Source: Carboxydocella thermautotrophica
Lineage (GTDB): Bacteria; Bacillota; GCA-003054495; Carboxydocellales; Carboxydocellaceae
Assembly (NCBI GenBank): GCA_003054495.1
Contig: CP028514.1
Span: 174,501 to 238,500, forward strand
DNA: 64,000 nucleotides
Direction of reading: 5' to 3'
Each line of letters opens with the position of its first letter. Positions within the stretch are counted from its first letter, which is position 1. This document shows, piece by piece, positions 45,745-54,247 of this stretch. Position numbers and translations under genes: made by a program. Under the pieces are notes generated by a model. It searched no databases. It had not been told where the DNA came from and saw only the letters and a list, made by a program, of their open reading frames with translations.

Positions 45745-46965
45745 ATGAATTTGCAGTTTGAATACCAGGTACGGGACCGGCAGGGCCGGGTATTAACAGG
45801 AGTGGTAGAAGCCGATAGCCGGGAGACGGTGATTCAGCGCCTGCGCCGGGAAGGATATATCGTTACCTCTGTGAAACAAAAAGAGGTTGCTCCTTCGGTG
45901 GGGGAACTGCTGGCCAGTTTGCGCCCGTTGCCCATTAAAGAGCTGGCCCTGTTTAGCCGCCAGTTTGCCACCATGATGGCTGCCGGTTTGAGTTTGCTCA
46001 AGTGCCTCAGCATCCTGCAGCAGCAAACCAGCAATAAACGGCTGGCGGAAGCGGTGGCCGAAATTCGGCGGGATGTGGAGGGAGGTTCCACCCTCTATGG
46101 GGCCATGCAGCGCCATCCCCGGGTTTTTCCCGAGCTTTATGTCACCATGCTGCGGGCCGGGGAGATCGGCGGGGTGCTGGACAAGGTGCTGGAGCGCCTG
46201 GCTGATCATTATGAAAAGGAATATGAACTGCGGGAAAAAATCAAGACCGCTACCCGCTATCCCCTGGTGATCATGCTCTTTGCCATTGGAGTAGTCATCC
46301 TCTTGCTCACTACCGTGGTACCCACTTTTGTGGCCATGTTCAACAGCTTCAAGGCAGAACTGCCTCTGGCTACCCGGATTTTGCTGGGCATAAGTTCAGC
46401 CCTGACCGGTTACTGGTATCTCTGGCTGTTATTACTGGCCGGGGGAGGTCTTCTCCTCAGCCGTTTTCTGGCTACGGAAGAGGGTAAAAACTGGCGGGAT
46501 GCCCTTGTTCTCCGCTTGCCCGTATTCGGGGAACTGAGCAAAAAGGTGGCTTTGGCCCGGGTTTGCCGTACTCTGGGGACGCTGCTGGCTACCGGGGTGC
46601 CCATCCTGCAGGCGGTGGAGGTGGTGGCTGAAGTAGCCGGTAACCGGGTAATTGGCCGGGCCCTGCTCAGCACCAGGGACAATATCCGGGAAGGGGAAGG
46701 AATTGCCGCTCCCCTGGAGCAAACCGGGGTGTTCCCGCCCCTGGTGACCCAGATGGTGGCAGTGGGCGAGGAAACGGGGAACCTGGATGGCATGCTGAGT
46801 AAAGTGGCGGATTTCTATGACCGGGAGGTAAAGAACACCACCGAGAGCCTGGCCTCCCTGCTGGAGCCTTTCCTGATCGGCTTTCTGGCCATTGTGGTGG
46901 GGGCCATTATCGTTAGCACCATACTGCCCATCTTTGATTTATATGGACATATCGGGGGGCAGTAG
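45745..46965 (+). CDS. pilC: Type IV pilus inner-membrane platform protein PilC
   Basis: A 406-residue GspF/PilC protein with two repeats of a cytoplasmic helical bundle (ELALFSRQFATMMAAGLSLL and ALARVCRTLGTLLATGVPIL) and three membrane helices (about 170-190, 210-235 and 375-400). It couples PilB and PilT to the growing pilus. GNLDGMLSKVADFYDREV is typical. It follows pilT by 6 bp. Confidence 0.95.
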   Translation: MNLQFEYQVRDRQGRVLTGVVEADSRETVIQRLRREGYIVTSVKQKEVAPSVGELLASLRPLPIKELALFSRQFATMMAAGLSLLKCLSILQQQTSNKRLAEAVAEIRRDVEGGSTLYGAMQRHPRVFPELYVTMLRAGEIGGVLDKVLERLADHYEKEYELREKIKTATRYPLVIMLFAIGVVILLLTTVVPTFVAMFNSFKAELPLATRILLGISSALTGYWYLWLLLLAGGGLLLSRFLATEEGKNWRDALVLRLPVFGELSKKVALARVCRTLGTLLATGVPILQAVEVVAEVAGNRVIGRALLSTRDNIREGEGIAAPLEQTGVFPPLVTQMVAVGEETGNLDGMLSKVADFYDREVKNTTESLASLLEPFLIGFLAIVVGAIIVSTILPIFDLYGHIGGQ

Positions 46966-47000
46966 GGATAGAGAGAAAGCTTTGAAAGGGGGTGAAAGGA

Positions 47001-47342
47001 ATGTTGATCAAAATCGGGGAGCGCATGAAGCGCATCCGTGAGAGAGAACAGGGCTTTACTCTGATAGAGCTGCTGGTGGTTATCGTTATTCTGGGGGTAA
47101 TTGCTGCTCTGGTGGTTCCGAAAGTAGTAGGTAATGTTGATGATGCAAAGATGAAGGCTGATGAATTAACAGCCAAACAACTAACAAATGCTGTTAACCA
47201 ATACAAAGCAGTTAATGGCAATTATCCAAATTCATTATCGGATTTAGTTCCTAAGTATATCGATGGAGTTCCTAAACAACAATCGAATGGCAAAGATTTT
47301 ACCTATAATAAAACCGATGGTGTAGTAACTGTAACTCAATAG
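47001..47342 (+). CDS. Type IV major pilin
   Basis: A 113-residue prepilin. The basic leader (MLIKIGERMKRIREREQG) is cut before F in QG/FTLIELLVVIVILGVIAALVVPKVV, with Glu5 of the mature chain conserved. The small C-terminal domain (about 45-113) is AT-richer than its neighbours, as in variable surface pilins. The start at 47001 follows GGGGGTGAAAGG. A stable hairpin follows, so this product may be made in excess of the rest of the operon. Confidence 0.92.
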   Translation: MLIKIGERMKRIREREQGFTLIELLVVIVILGVIAALVVPKVVGNVDDAKMKADELTAKQLTNAVNQYKAVNGNYPNSLSDLVPKYIDGVPKQQSNGKDFTYNKTDGVVTVTQ

Positions 47343-47346
47343 TCTT

Positions 47347-47366
47347 CCCGCCCCAGCCGGGGCGGG
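47347..47366 (+). terminator. GC-rich hairpin after the major pilin, partial terminator
   Basis: CCCGCCCC (47347-47354) and GGGGCGGG (47359-47366) form a perfect 8-bp stem around AGCC. The following bases (CCTACCTTTA) are only partly T-rich, so read-through to pilD is expected. Confidence 0.65.
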
Positions 47367-47392
47367 CCTACCTTTACAAAGGAGTTGACTCC

Positions 47393-48136
47393 ATGTCCGT
47401 ACTAACCTTGCTTCTCGGCCTCATTATCGGCAGTTTTCTCAATGTCGTCATCTACCGTCTCCCCCGGGACCAATCCCTGCTCTGGCCGGGTTCGAGCTGC
47501 CCCCATTGTGAACAACCTCTCAAATGGTGGCACCTGGTGCCCGTCTTCAGTTTTTTCTGGCAGCGGGGTAAATGTGCCTATTGCGGTCAACCCATCAGCT
47601 GGCAATATCCCCTGGTGGAAATGACCAATGCCCTACTCTGGTGGCAGGCGTACAGCTTTTACGGGCTTAGCAGTCAGGCTCTGTTTTCGGCTCTACTGGG
47701 CAGCTGGCTGCTGGTGCATACCGTTATTGACTGGCAGCAGCGCTTACTGTTGAATAAAGTCAATCTGGCCGGTGCGGTTCTGGCAGTAGCCCATATTTTC
47801 CTGAATGGAGAACCGTCCTGGACATCGGCATTAATTGGAGCATTCCTGGGAGGAGGAGTCCTCTTCCTTATTGCTTTCCTCTACCCGGCAGGGATGGGTC
47901 TGGGGGATGGGAAAATGGCCCTGGTCATGGGGCTGTGGCTGGGCTGGCCCCAGGTTTTCCTGGCCCTTTTCCTGGCGTCCCTGCTGGGAGCCACAGCTGG
48001 CATTCTCCTGGGGCTGAAAAAAGACCAGATCCGGGGGATGTCCCTGCCCTTTGGGCCTTTTCTGGCTATGGGGACTTATGTAGTCTGGTACTGGAGTGAT
48101 CGGCTCCTGAACTGGTACTGGCAGGTGATGTTATGA
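47393..48136 (+). CDS. pilD: Prepilin peptidase / N-methyltransferase PilD
   Basis: A 247-residue aspartic membrane protease that cleaves and methylates prepilins. The N-terminal domain begins GLIIGSFLNVVIYRLPRD and has two CxxC pairs (CPHC and CAYC) for zinc. The catalytic Asp residues are in TVIDWQQRLL and GMGLGDGKMAL. About seven membrane helices. It processes the pilin and at least two pilin-like proteins of this operon. It ends with a four-base overlap with the next gene. Confidence 0.96.
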   Translation: MSVLTLLLGLIIGSFLNVVIYRLPRDQSLLWPGSSCPHCEQPLKWWHLVPVFSFFWQRGKCAYCGQPISWQYPLVEMTNALLWWQAYSFYGLSSQALFSALLGSWLLVHTVIDWQQRLLLNKVNLAGAVLAVAHIFLNGEPSWTSALIGAFLGGGVLFLIAFLYPAGMGLGDGKMALVMGLWLGWPQVFLALFLASLLGATAGILLGLKKDQIRGMSLPFGPFLAMGTYVVWYWSDRLLNWYWQVML

Positions 48137-48522
48137 TTAAAAAGCAGGCGCAGGAAGGATTTACCCTGGTGGAAGTGCTGGCCGGGCTGGCCATAATAGC
48201 TATTTTGCTGGTGGCTGCTTTGCCGCTCTTTACCTCCAATTTGCGCCAGACTGTGCAGGATAAACAGCGGGAACAGGCACTAAGGCTGGCCCAGGAGCGG
48301 TTGGAGTATTATATTCATCAGGATGTCAGAGAAAATGAGCAGCAATCGGGGCGAATAACTATAGATGGTACTGATTTTAACTGGAGTCTGCAGGTTAAGA
48401 GACCGGCGAGCAGCTCCCCTGCAAACCTTAAGCTCTTGAACCTGACCGTTACAGTCACTTATCTGGAACGCGGGTCTAATGCCAGCAGGGATTTAAGCCT
48501 GTCCGTGCTCAAAACCGAATGA
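48133..48522 (+). CDS. Pilin-like minor subunit (PilV/GspI type)
   Basis: A 129-residue prepilin-like protein with leader MIKKQAQEG cut before FTLVEVLAGLAIIAILLVAALPLF; Glu5 is present. The remainder is a short beta-rich domain with no cysteines. Minor pilins of this type prime pilus assembly. Its start overlaps the pilD stop and its end overlaps the next gene's region. Confidence 0.88.
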   Translation: MIKKQAQEGFTLVEVLAGLAIIAILLVAALPLFTSNLRQTVQDKQREQALRLAQERLEYYIHQDVRENEQQSGRITIDGTDFNWSLQVKRPASSSPANLKLLNLTVTVTYLERGSNASRDLSLSVLKTE

Positions 48523-48536
48523 ATGGGGCGGTGCTT

Positions 48537-49010
48537 ATGAACGGAAGGCGACAAGCAGGCTATACTCTGGTAGAATTGCTGGTGGTGCTGGTGCTTATGG
48601 GTATAGTCCTGATGGCTATAAACAGTTTCCTTTTAACAACTTACAGGAGCTATACGGAAACAAGCAGTGAGTTACAGCTTCAGGACGCACTGGCTGTGCT
48701 CAATGAACAGATTGCCGCAGATATTCGTAGAGCTGAACTGGTAGAAATCAACGGACAGGAAATGCGGGTGATCCTTTCCGCCAACGAAGTGGTCCGTTAT
48801 GTGTTTGATAGCAGCGGTCAGGCTCTTTTCCGGGAAGCCGGTGGTATAAATAAAAAAATTTCCGGGGATGAAATAAAAATCGAAAATTTAGACTGGCTAA
48901 GTCAAGGGGGAGGCCAGGGGTATGTAATCTCCTGGCGGATTACGGCAAGGCTTAAAAACAGCGTTATGACAGTAACGATGGCAGAAAGTCCCCGGCGGGT
49001 CAAGATTTAG
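48537..49010 (+). CDS. Pilin-like minor subunit (PilW/GspJ type)
   Basis: A 157-residue prepilin-like protein. Leader MNGRRQAG is cut before YTLVELLVVLVLMGIVLMAI, with Glu5 present. The ATG at 48537 gives a standard short leader and has GGGGCGG upstream; an ATG 18 bases earlier, overlapping the previous stop, is possible. The C-terminal domain (SSGQALFREAGGI...) resembles the GspJ/PilW class. Confidence 0.86.
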   Translation: MNGRRQAGYTLVELLVVLVLMGIVLMAINSFLLTTYRSYTETSSELQLQDALAVLNEQIAADIRRAELVEINGQEMRVILSANEVVRYVFDSSGQALFREAGGINKKISGDEIKIENLDWLSQGGGQGYVISWRITARLKNSVMTVTMAESPRRVKI

Positions 49011-49022
49011 GGGGGATGGATT

Positions 49023-50240
49023 ATGCTCAAGAACAAGGATGGGCAAAAAGGTTCTACACTGGTAACGGCCCTGGTGGTTTTCATGGTGTTCATGGTTCTG
49101 GCCTCAACCATCCTCTATCTTACTTATGGTCGCACATACACCCTGACCGGAAATATCGCTCAAACCAAAGCCCGCTATGCGGCCCAGTCCGGGGTAGCGG
49201 CCGGGCTGGCGGCCTTGAAAAAGGATAAAGATAAAGTGCAAAGTCAGGTACAGGTTACCCTTGGCAATGAAACGATTGTTGCTAATATTATTAAACCCGG
49301 CTCAAATGATGTTGCCTATGAAATCAGCAGTACCGCTACCGGTCGGGAAGGGAGCCGGGAGTTTCAGGCTACTGCAACGGCCAGGGTGAAACTGGGATTT
49401 GACTGGAGCAACTGGCCCTATGCTCTGGTGGTAGGCGGTGATTTTACTGGAGGTACTGGCACTGAACCGGCTAAGATCAAGGTACACAAAGGCAAGGTAC
49501 AGGTGAATGGTGACTGGAATTTTGCCGGGGAAAGCAGATTTGAAGAGTCCCCAGCGGTTGCCGGGGAAATAAAAGAAAGCTTCACGTCCCACTGGAAAAA
49601 TCGGGGCCCTCAAAAAGGAACGCCGATTTACTTGCCGGAAATTATTGTTGAGGATCTCGATAAATATTTACAGAGGCCGGAAATAAGGGAAATCAAGTTA
49701 ACTAACTGGAACCCTGAGTCAGGTAACCCGATTGCCTACTTTAAGAATGCAGACACCCAGCCATTAATTATATATAATGGTAATCCCAAATCCCCGTGTA
49801 TTATTGTAGCGGATAAAGATATTGAAATTTACGCTCCCGCCAAAAAGGGGGATGATAAGCGTAAAAAAGAGGATACCAATCCAGTGGTGATTATCTCCCT
49901 TTCCGGTTCGGTAACTATTAAGGAAGCAGTGAACTTTGATGGCTTTATCTATGCAGCCAGGGATATTAATATTGAAGCAGTGAAAAATGATGGCAAACAT
50001 GATAATGACAAGAAATGGGGCAAGGTCAATATCAATGGCGGAATCATGGCCAGGGGTAATTTTAACTTGAATAAAGGGGACGTCAAAATCCGTCTCTGGG
50101 AAAAAGGGCACAACAAATGGTGGAAGGATGAAGAAGATGATGATGATAGATTCAAGTCTATATTAAACAAAATCAATAGTTCATTAGGCCAGTACATGTC
50201 TTCATTTCAGATCGTTGACTGGCAGGAGTCTTATCGGTGA
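49023..50240 (+). CDS. Large PilX-like pilus-associated protein
   Basis: A 405-residue protein with N-terminus GSTLVTALVVFMVFMVLASTIL, a pilin-like membrane helix preceded by a short basic leader but without the Glu5 of true pilins. RYAAQSGVAAGLAAL is typical of PilX-type proteins. The C-terminal 270 residues form a beta-rich domain, including a highly acidic patch (EEDDDDR) near the end that could bind calcium. The gene is more AT-rich than its neighbours. A tip or adhesion role is inferred. Confidence 0.78.
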   Translation: MLKNKDGQKGSTLVTALVVFMVFMVLASTILYLTYGRTYTLTGNIAQTKARYAAQSGVAAGLAALKKDKDKVQSQVQVTLGNETIVANIIKPGSNDVAYEISSTATGREGSREFQATATARVKLGFDWSNWPYALVVGGDFTGGTGTEPAKIKVHKGKVQVNGDWNFAGESRFEESPAVAGEIKESFTSHWKNRGPQKGTPIYLPEIIVEDLDKYLQRPEIREIKLTNWNPESGNPIAYFKNADTQPLIIYNGNPKSPCIIVADKDIEIYAPAKKGDDKRKKEDTNPVVIISLSGSVTIKEAVNFDGFIYAARDINIEAVKNDGKHDNDKKWGKVNINGGIMARGNFNLNKGDVKIRLWEKGHNKWWKDEEDDDDRFKSILNKINSSLGQYMSSFQIVDWQESYR

Positions 50241-50259
50241 GAGAAAGGCAGGATAGGGC

Positions 50260-51354
50260 ATGAATTGGTTTGCGAAAAAACAGAGTACAGAAGTAGTGGG
50301 GATAGATATCGGGGAGCATTCCCTCAAATTGCTGCAGGTGCGCCGCCAGGGGACCAAAAAGGAAATCGTCCGCTTTAAGCGCTTACCCACTCCTCAGGGG
50401 GCCATGGAAGGGGAATGGATAAGGGATTTTCCCCTGCTGGCTGATGCCCTGCGCCAGCTGGCCGAAGGGGTACCGCCCCAGCTACCGGTAGCAACGGCGG
50501 TAGCAGGTCAGAGTGTATTTATCCGTCATTTTACCCTGCCGGTCATGAAGGAACGGGAACTGGCCATGGCGGTGCCCCTGGAAGCGGAAGCCCATCTGCC
50601 CATTCCGGTGCGGGAGGTTATGCTGGACTATCTGCCTCTGGGGAAAGTGGTGGAAGATGGGGTGCAAAAACAGGAAATCATGGTGGTGGCTGCCCGGACT
50701 GCAGTAGTGGAACAGCTGCAACAACTGTTCCGGGAAGCAGGCCTGAACTTAAAAGTAATGGATGTGGAGTCCCTGGCCCTGGCCCGCACTGCCGCTCTCT
50801 TTGATTCCAGCTGGCAGGCGCCGGAACGGGCAGTGGCCCTGGCTGATATCGGGGCTACCACTACCACCTTTTCCGTCCATGCCGGAGGAGTACTGCGCTT
50901 TACCCGTACTCTGCCCATAGGCGGGGAGAGATTGACCCGGGCCCTGGTGGATTTCTTCCAGATGCCCTGGGAGGAAGCGGAAAATACCAAAACTATTCTC
51001 AACCTGACCGGTGACCTGGGGACTACCGGGTTGACGGTTTTGCTGCACCGCAAGACGGAAGTGGTGCAACAGGTAATCGATCAGCTGGTGATGGAACTGA
51101 GACGCTCTCTGGAGTTTTATCAGACTCGTTATCGTCAGCTAAAAGTGGACAAACTCTATCTTTCCGGGGGTACAGCCCAGATGCAAGGCCTGGCTGCCTA
51201 TCTGGCCGAGGGCCTGGAACTGCCAGTGGAAACCCTGAACCCGCTGTTGAAGCTGGATATCAGTCAGGAGGCCCGCAGTAAACAGAAGGAAATGGAAGCA
51301 ACGGGAGCGGCCCTGGCAGTTGTAGCTGGATTGGCCCTAAGTGAGGTGGAATAA
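50260..51354 (+). CDS. pilM: Type IV pilus assembly protein PilM
   Basis: A 364-residue actin-like cytoplasmic protein with nucleotide-binding motifs VGIDIGEHSLKLLQV, ALADIGATTTTFSV and LSGGTAQMQGL. PilM binds the N-terminus of PilN and links the inner-membrane platform to the motor. Followed directly by pilN and pilO, the standard order. Confidence 0.94.
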   Translation: MNWFAKKQSTEVVGIDIGEHSLKLLQVRRQGTKKEIVRFKRLPTPQGAMEGEWIRDFPLLADALRQLAEGVPPQLPVATAVAGQSVFIRHFTLPVMKERELAMAVPLEAEAHLPIPVREVMLDYLPLGKVVEDGVQKQEIMVVAARTAVVEQLQQLFREAGLNLKVMDVESLALARTAALFDSSWQAPERAVALADIGATTTTFSVHAGGVLRFTRTLPIGGERLTRALVDFFQMPWEEAENTKTILNLTGDLGTTGLTVLLHRKTEVVQQVIDQLVMELRRSLEFYQTRYRQLKVDKLYLSGGTAQMQGLAAYLAEGLELPVETLNPLLKLDISQEARSKQKEMEATGAALAVVAGLALSEVE

Positions 51355-51897
51355 ATGCAGGTTAACCTTTTAGCACCGCGAACCCATCTGGCCCAGCAGC
51401 CGGAGCGCAAAGGCCCTGCCCTGCAGGAACGCTGGTTAATAACGGGGGCGGGCATCCTGTTGCTGGGCTGGCTGGGGATAGTTGGCTGGCAGGTATATAG
51501 CCTGGGCCAGGCTGTGGAACAGGAAAAAGCGGCATTACAGCAGTTGAAGAGCCAGGTAGAGAAGCAGAACCAGGTGCTGCGCCTGGCCAAAAGGATTGAG
51601 GTGCAGCAGCGGGTCTGGCGGGAACTGGAGGGAAACCCTACCAACTGGCAGGGCGCCATTGCTAAAGTGGAGGGCTATGCCGGAACGGAACTGACACTAA
51701 GCCGGATCAAATTTGGACCGGCACCGGCAGACTGGCTTTTTCAGGGGGAGAGCCGGAATACAGCGGCAATAGAGGCTTTCCAGGCCAAACTGGAACAGGA
51801 TAAATACTGGCAGGCTGCTGTAGTCAGGGAACTGGTGCGTCAGGCTGAACAGGGTAGCTATGCCTTTACCATCAGTCAGGGAGGGGAAGGACAATGA
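51355..51897 (+). CDS. pilN: Type IV pilus assembly protein PilN
   Basis: A 180-residue bitopic protein. It begins MQVNLLAPR, matching the short PilM-binding motif (I/V)NLLP seen in PilN. A single membrane helix (about 25-47), a coiled coil (about 55-85) and a small external domain follow. It starts right after the pilM stop and overlaps pilO by four bases. Confidence 0.88.
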   Translation: MQVNLLAPRTHLAQQPERKGPALQERWLITGAGILLLGWLGIVGWQVYSLGQAVEQEKAALQQLKSQVEKQNQVLRLAKRIEVQQRVWRELEGNPTNWQGAIAKVEGYAGTELTLSRIKFGPAPADWLFQGESRNTAAIEAFQAKLEQDKYWQAAVVRELVRQAEQGSYAFTISQGGEGQ

Positions 51898-52451
51898 AAC
51901 TGCCGGGATTGAGTTTTACCCTGACTGAGCGGGAAAAAAAGTTGATTAAACTGGCAGCAGTATTGCTTGTTTTTACCCTGGCCTATTACTATGGGATTGA
52001 GCCCTTGCAGGTAAAAAAGGCTCTGCGGGAACAGGAACTGCTGCTTCTGCAGCAACAAAAACAGCAGCTACAGGCGCAAGCAGCCGTGGTCCAGAAAAGC
52101 CTGGCCTTAGAACAACAGGGCCGGGAACTGGAAAAGCGCTTGCCTTCCAGCCTGGCTCAGGCTGATCTGCTGGGGCAATTGCGCCAGCTGGCCCAGGAGC
52201 ATCAGGTCACTCTTGAACTGGTGCGCCTCAATTCCCAGCAGGAGGAACAAACTGTTGCCGGGGTGAAGGTCAAGAGTGTGCAGATGGCGCTGGCTTTAAG
52301 CGGCAGCCGTCAGGCTTTGCGGGATTTTCTTGCCGACCTGGAAAAACTGCCCCGGGCTGTCCGGGTACAGGCCGGGGAGCTCAGTACCAGTGAACAGGGG
52401 CAGCGACTGGACTTGAATCTGGTAATTTATTTTTTGCCCCCGGAGGTGTAA
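51894..52451 (+). CDS. pilO: Type IV pilus assembly protein PilO
   Basis: A 185-residue bitopic protein with one membrane helix (about 18-38), a Gln/Leu-rich coiled coil (about 45-85) and a ferredoxin-like external domain containing LLGQLRQLAQEHQV and LSGSRQALRDFLADLEKLPRAV, the PilO pattern. It ends the operon. No PilP or PilQ follows, as expected without an outer membrane. Confidence 0.9.
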   Translation: MKLPGLSFTLTEREKKLIKLAAVLLVFTLAYYYGIEPLQVKKALREQELLLLQQQKQQLQAQAAVVQKSLALEQQGRELEKRLPSSLAQADLLGQLRQLAQEHQVTLELVRLNSQQEEQTVAGVKVKSVQMALALSGSRQALRDFLADLEKLPRAVRVQAGELSTSEQGQRLDLNLVIYFLPPEV

Positions 52452-52452
52452 A

Positions 52453-52482
52453 TTGACAACATACTGGTTTTGGCGGCATAAT
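52453..52482 (+). promoter_or_regulatory. Sigma-A-like promoter before aroC
   Basis: -35 TTGACA (52453-52458), 18-bp spacer, -10 CATAAT (52477-52482). The next element downstream is a terminator hairpin, so a transcript from here would begin inside it. Confidence 0.45.
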
Positions 52483-52522
52483 AGTAGATAACATCCAGGA
52501 TGATGTTATCTGCTATTTTTTT
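52482..52522 (+). terminator. Intrinsic terminator between the pilus operon and aroC
   Basis: AGATAACATC (52486-52495) pairs perfectly with GATGTTATCT (52502-52511), with ATAG/CTAT extending the stem, then T7. Confidence 0.85.
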
Positions 52523-52541
52523 GAGTTGAGGAGGAGCAGGG

Positions 52542-53690
52542 ATGAGGAGATTGCGCTTTTTAACTGCCGGGGAATCCCACGGGCCGGCGTTAACAGTGAT
52601 CATTGAAGGAATGCCGGCAGGGGTGCCTCTGACCAAAGCAGAGATTGATGAGCAGCTATGGCGCCGCCAGCAGGGTTATGGCCGCGGTGGGCGCATGGCC
52701 ATAGAAAAGGATGAAGTGGAAATTTTGAGCGGAATCAGGCACGGTCTGACTCTGGGCAGTCCCATCAGTTTGTTAATTCGCAACCGGGACTGGGAAAACT
52801 GGCAGGAAATAATGTCTCCCCATCCCCGAACGGAAGGGACGGGGACAGAAAAAAAAGTGACCCGGGCCCGGCCTGGTCACGCGGATTTGAGTGGTGGCAT
52901 AAAATACAAACACGGGGACCTGCGGAATATACTGGAACGGGCTTCGGCCCGGGAAACAGCTGCCCGGGTGGCAGCCGGTGCTGTGGCCAGGGCCTTGTTG
53001 AGGGCAGCCGGAATAGAATTAGTTGGGCAGGTGACAGCAATAGGTGGTGTAACCGCAGATACTTCCGACCTAACCTGGGAGGAGATTGCTTGCCGGATAC
53101 CCCGGTCTCCTGTTTTTTGTGCCGATGAAAAGGCCAGCCGGAAGATGATGGCCGCTATTGATGAAGCCCGGGCAGCAGGAGATTCCCTGGGCGGGGTAGT
53201 GGAGGTAGCTGCCCTGGGAGTACCGGTGGGGCTGGGCAGCCATGTCCACTGGGACCGGCGGCTGGACGGGCGGCTGGCGCAGGCTGTAATGAGTATCCAG
53301 GCCATCAAAGGGGTGGAAATCGGGATGGGGTTTCTCGCCGCAGCCCGTCCTGGTTCGGAAGTGCATGATGAAATTTTCTGGGAAGAGGGACGGGGGTATT
53401 ACCGGGAGACTAACCGGGCCGGAGGGATTGAAGGTGGTATCAGTAACGGTGAGCCCATTATTGTGCGGGCAGCAATGAAGCCCATTCCCACCCTCTATCG
53501 TCCTTTGCGCAGTGTGGATATCGAAACCAACCAGCCGTATCTGGCTTCGATTGAACGCAGTGATATCTGCGCTGTACCGGCAGCCCTGGTAGTGGTAGAA
53601 GCGATGGTGGCCCTGGTGCTGGCTGATGCAATTCTGGAGAGATATGGTGGAGATAACTGGCAGGATCTGAAAGTGGCTTTAGGTAGGTGA
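52542..53690 (+). CDS. aroC: Chorismate synthase
   Basis: A 382-residue FMN-dependent lyase making chorismate from EPSP. Conserved signatures are [45 protein letters not shown] and [23 protein letters not shown] precedes the ATG. It heads a tight aroC-aroK-aroB-tldD unit with overlapping ends. No AroA or AroF is in view. Confidence 0.97.
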   Translation: MRRLRFLTAGESHGPALTVIIEGMPAGVPLTKAEIDEQLWRRQQGYGRGGRMAIEKDEVEILSGIRHGLTLGSPISLLIRNRDWENWQEIMSPHPRTEGTGTEKKVTRARPGHADLSGGIKYKHGDLRNILERASARETAARVAAGAVARALLRAAGIELVGQVTAIGGVTADTSDLTWEEIACRIPRSPVFCADEKASRKMMAAIDEARAAGDSLGGVVEVAALGVPVGLGSHVHWDRRLDGRLAQAVMSIQAIKGVEIGMGFLAAARPGSEVHDEIFWEEGRGYYRETNRAGGIEGGISNGEPIIVRAAMKPIPTLYRPLRSVDIETNQPYLASIERSDICAVPAALVVVEAMVALVLADAILERYGGDNWQDLKVALGR

Positions 53691-54247
53691 GGGTAGTGCT
53701 GGTATTTTTAACAGGTTTTATGGGTACCGGTAAAACCGCTGTTGCCCGACGGCTGGCGGCCATACTGGGATGGCCCTGGGTGGATACTGATCAGGAAATT
53801 GAAAAGGTAACAGGCCTCTCTATTGAGGATATTTTCCGCAAACACGGGGAAATTCGCTTTCGTTCGGAAGAAACCCTGGCTCTGAAGCGGATTGTGCGGG
53901 ACTGGGCAGGACAGCCGGGAATAGTTTCCACCGGGGGCGGTATGGTTTTGAAGGCGGAAAATGTGGAACTGATGAGGGCCCACGGGGTGATCATTGGCTT
54001 AACAGCCACCCCGGAGGTGATTTTCCAGCGGGTAAAAATGCGGCAGTTGCGGAAACGGCCACTGCTCAGGACCAAAGGGGATGTGCGGGCCCGCATTGAG
54101 GAGCTGATGAGCCTGCGGGAACCGGTTTATCGGTCGGTAGCAGAAGTGATTATCGATACCTCCAGCAAAGAACCGGAGCAGATTGCCCGGGAGCTGGTCG
54201 AATGGATAAAAGGCAGGATGGCAGGTGAAAAGAGTGGAAAAAGTTAA
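53687..54247 (+). CDS. aroK: Shikimate kinase
   Basis: A 186-residue P-loop kinase phosphorylating shikimate. Walker [13 protein letters not shown], the substrate-binding [11 protein letters not shown], the Arg in GEIRFRSEE, the STGGGMVLK glycine loop and the RRxxY-like lid region (LRKRPLL) are present. The GTG at 53687 overlaps the aroC stop by four bases; a GTG nine bases later is an alternative start. The end overlaps aroB by 23 bases. Confidence 0.95.
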   Translation: MRVVLVFLTGFMGTGKTAVARRLAAILGWPWVDTDQEIEKVTGLSIEDIFRKHGEIRFRSEETLALKRIVRDWAGQPGIVSTGGGMVLKAENVELMRAHGVIIGLTATPEVIFQRVKMRQLRKRPLLRTKGDVRARIEELMSLREPVYRSVAEVIIDTSSKEPEQIARELVEWIKGRMAGEKSGKS

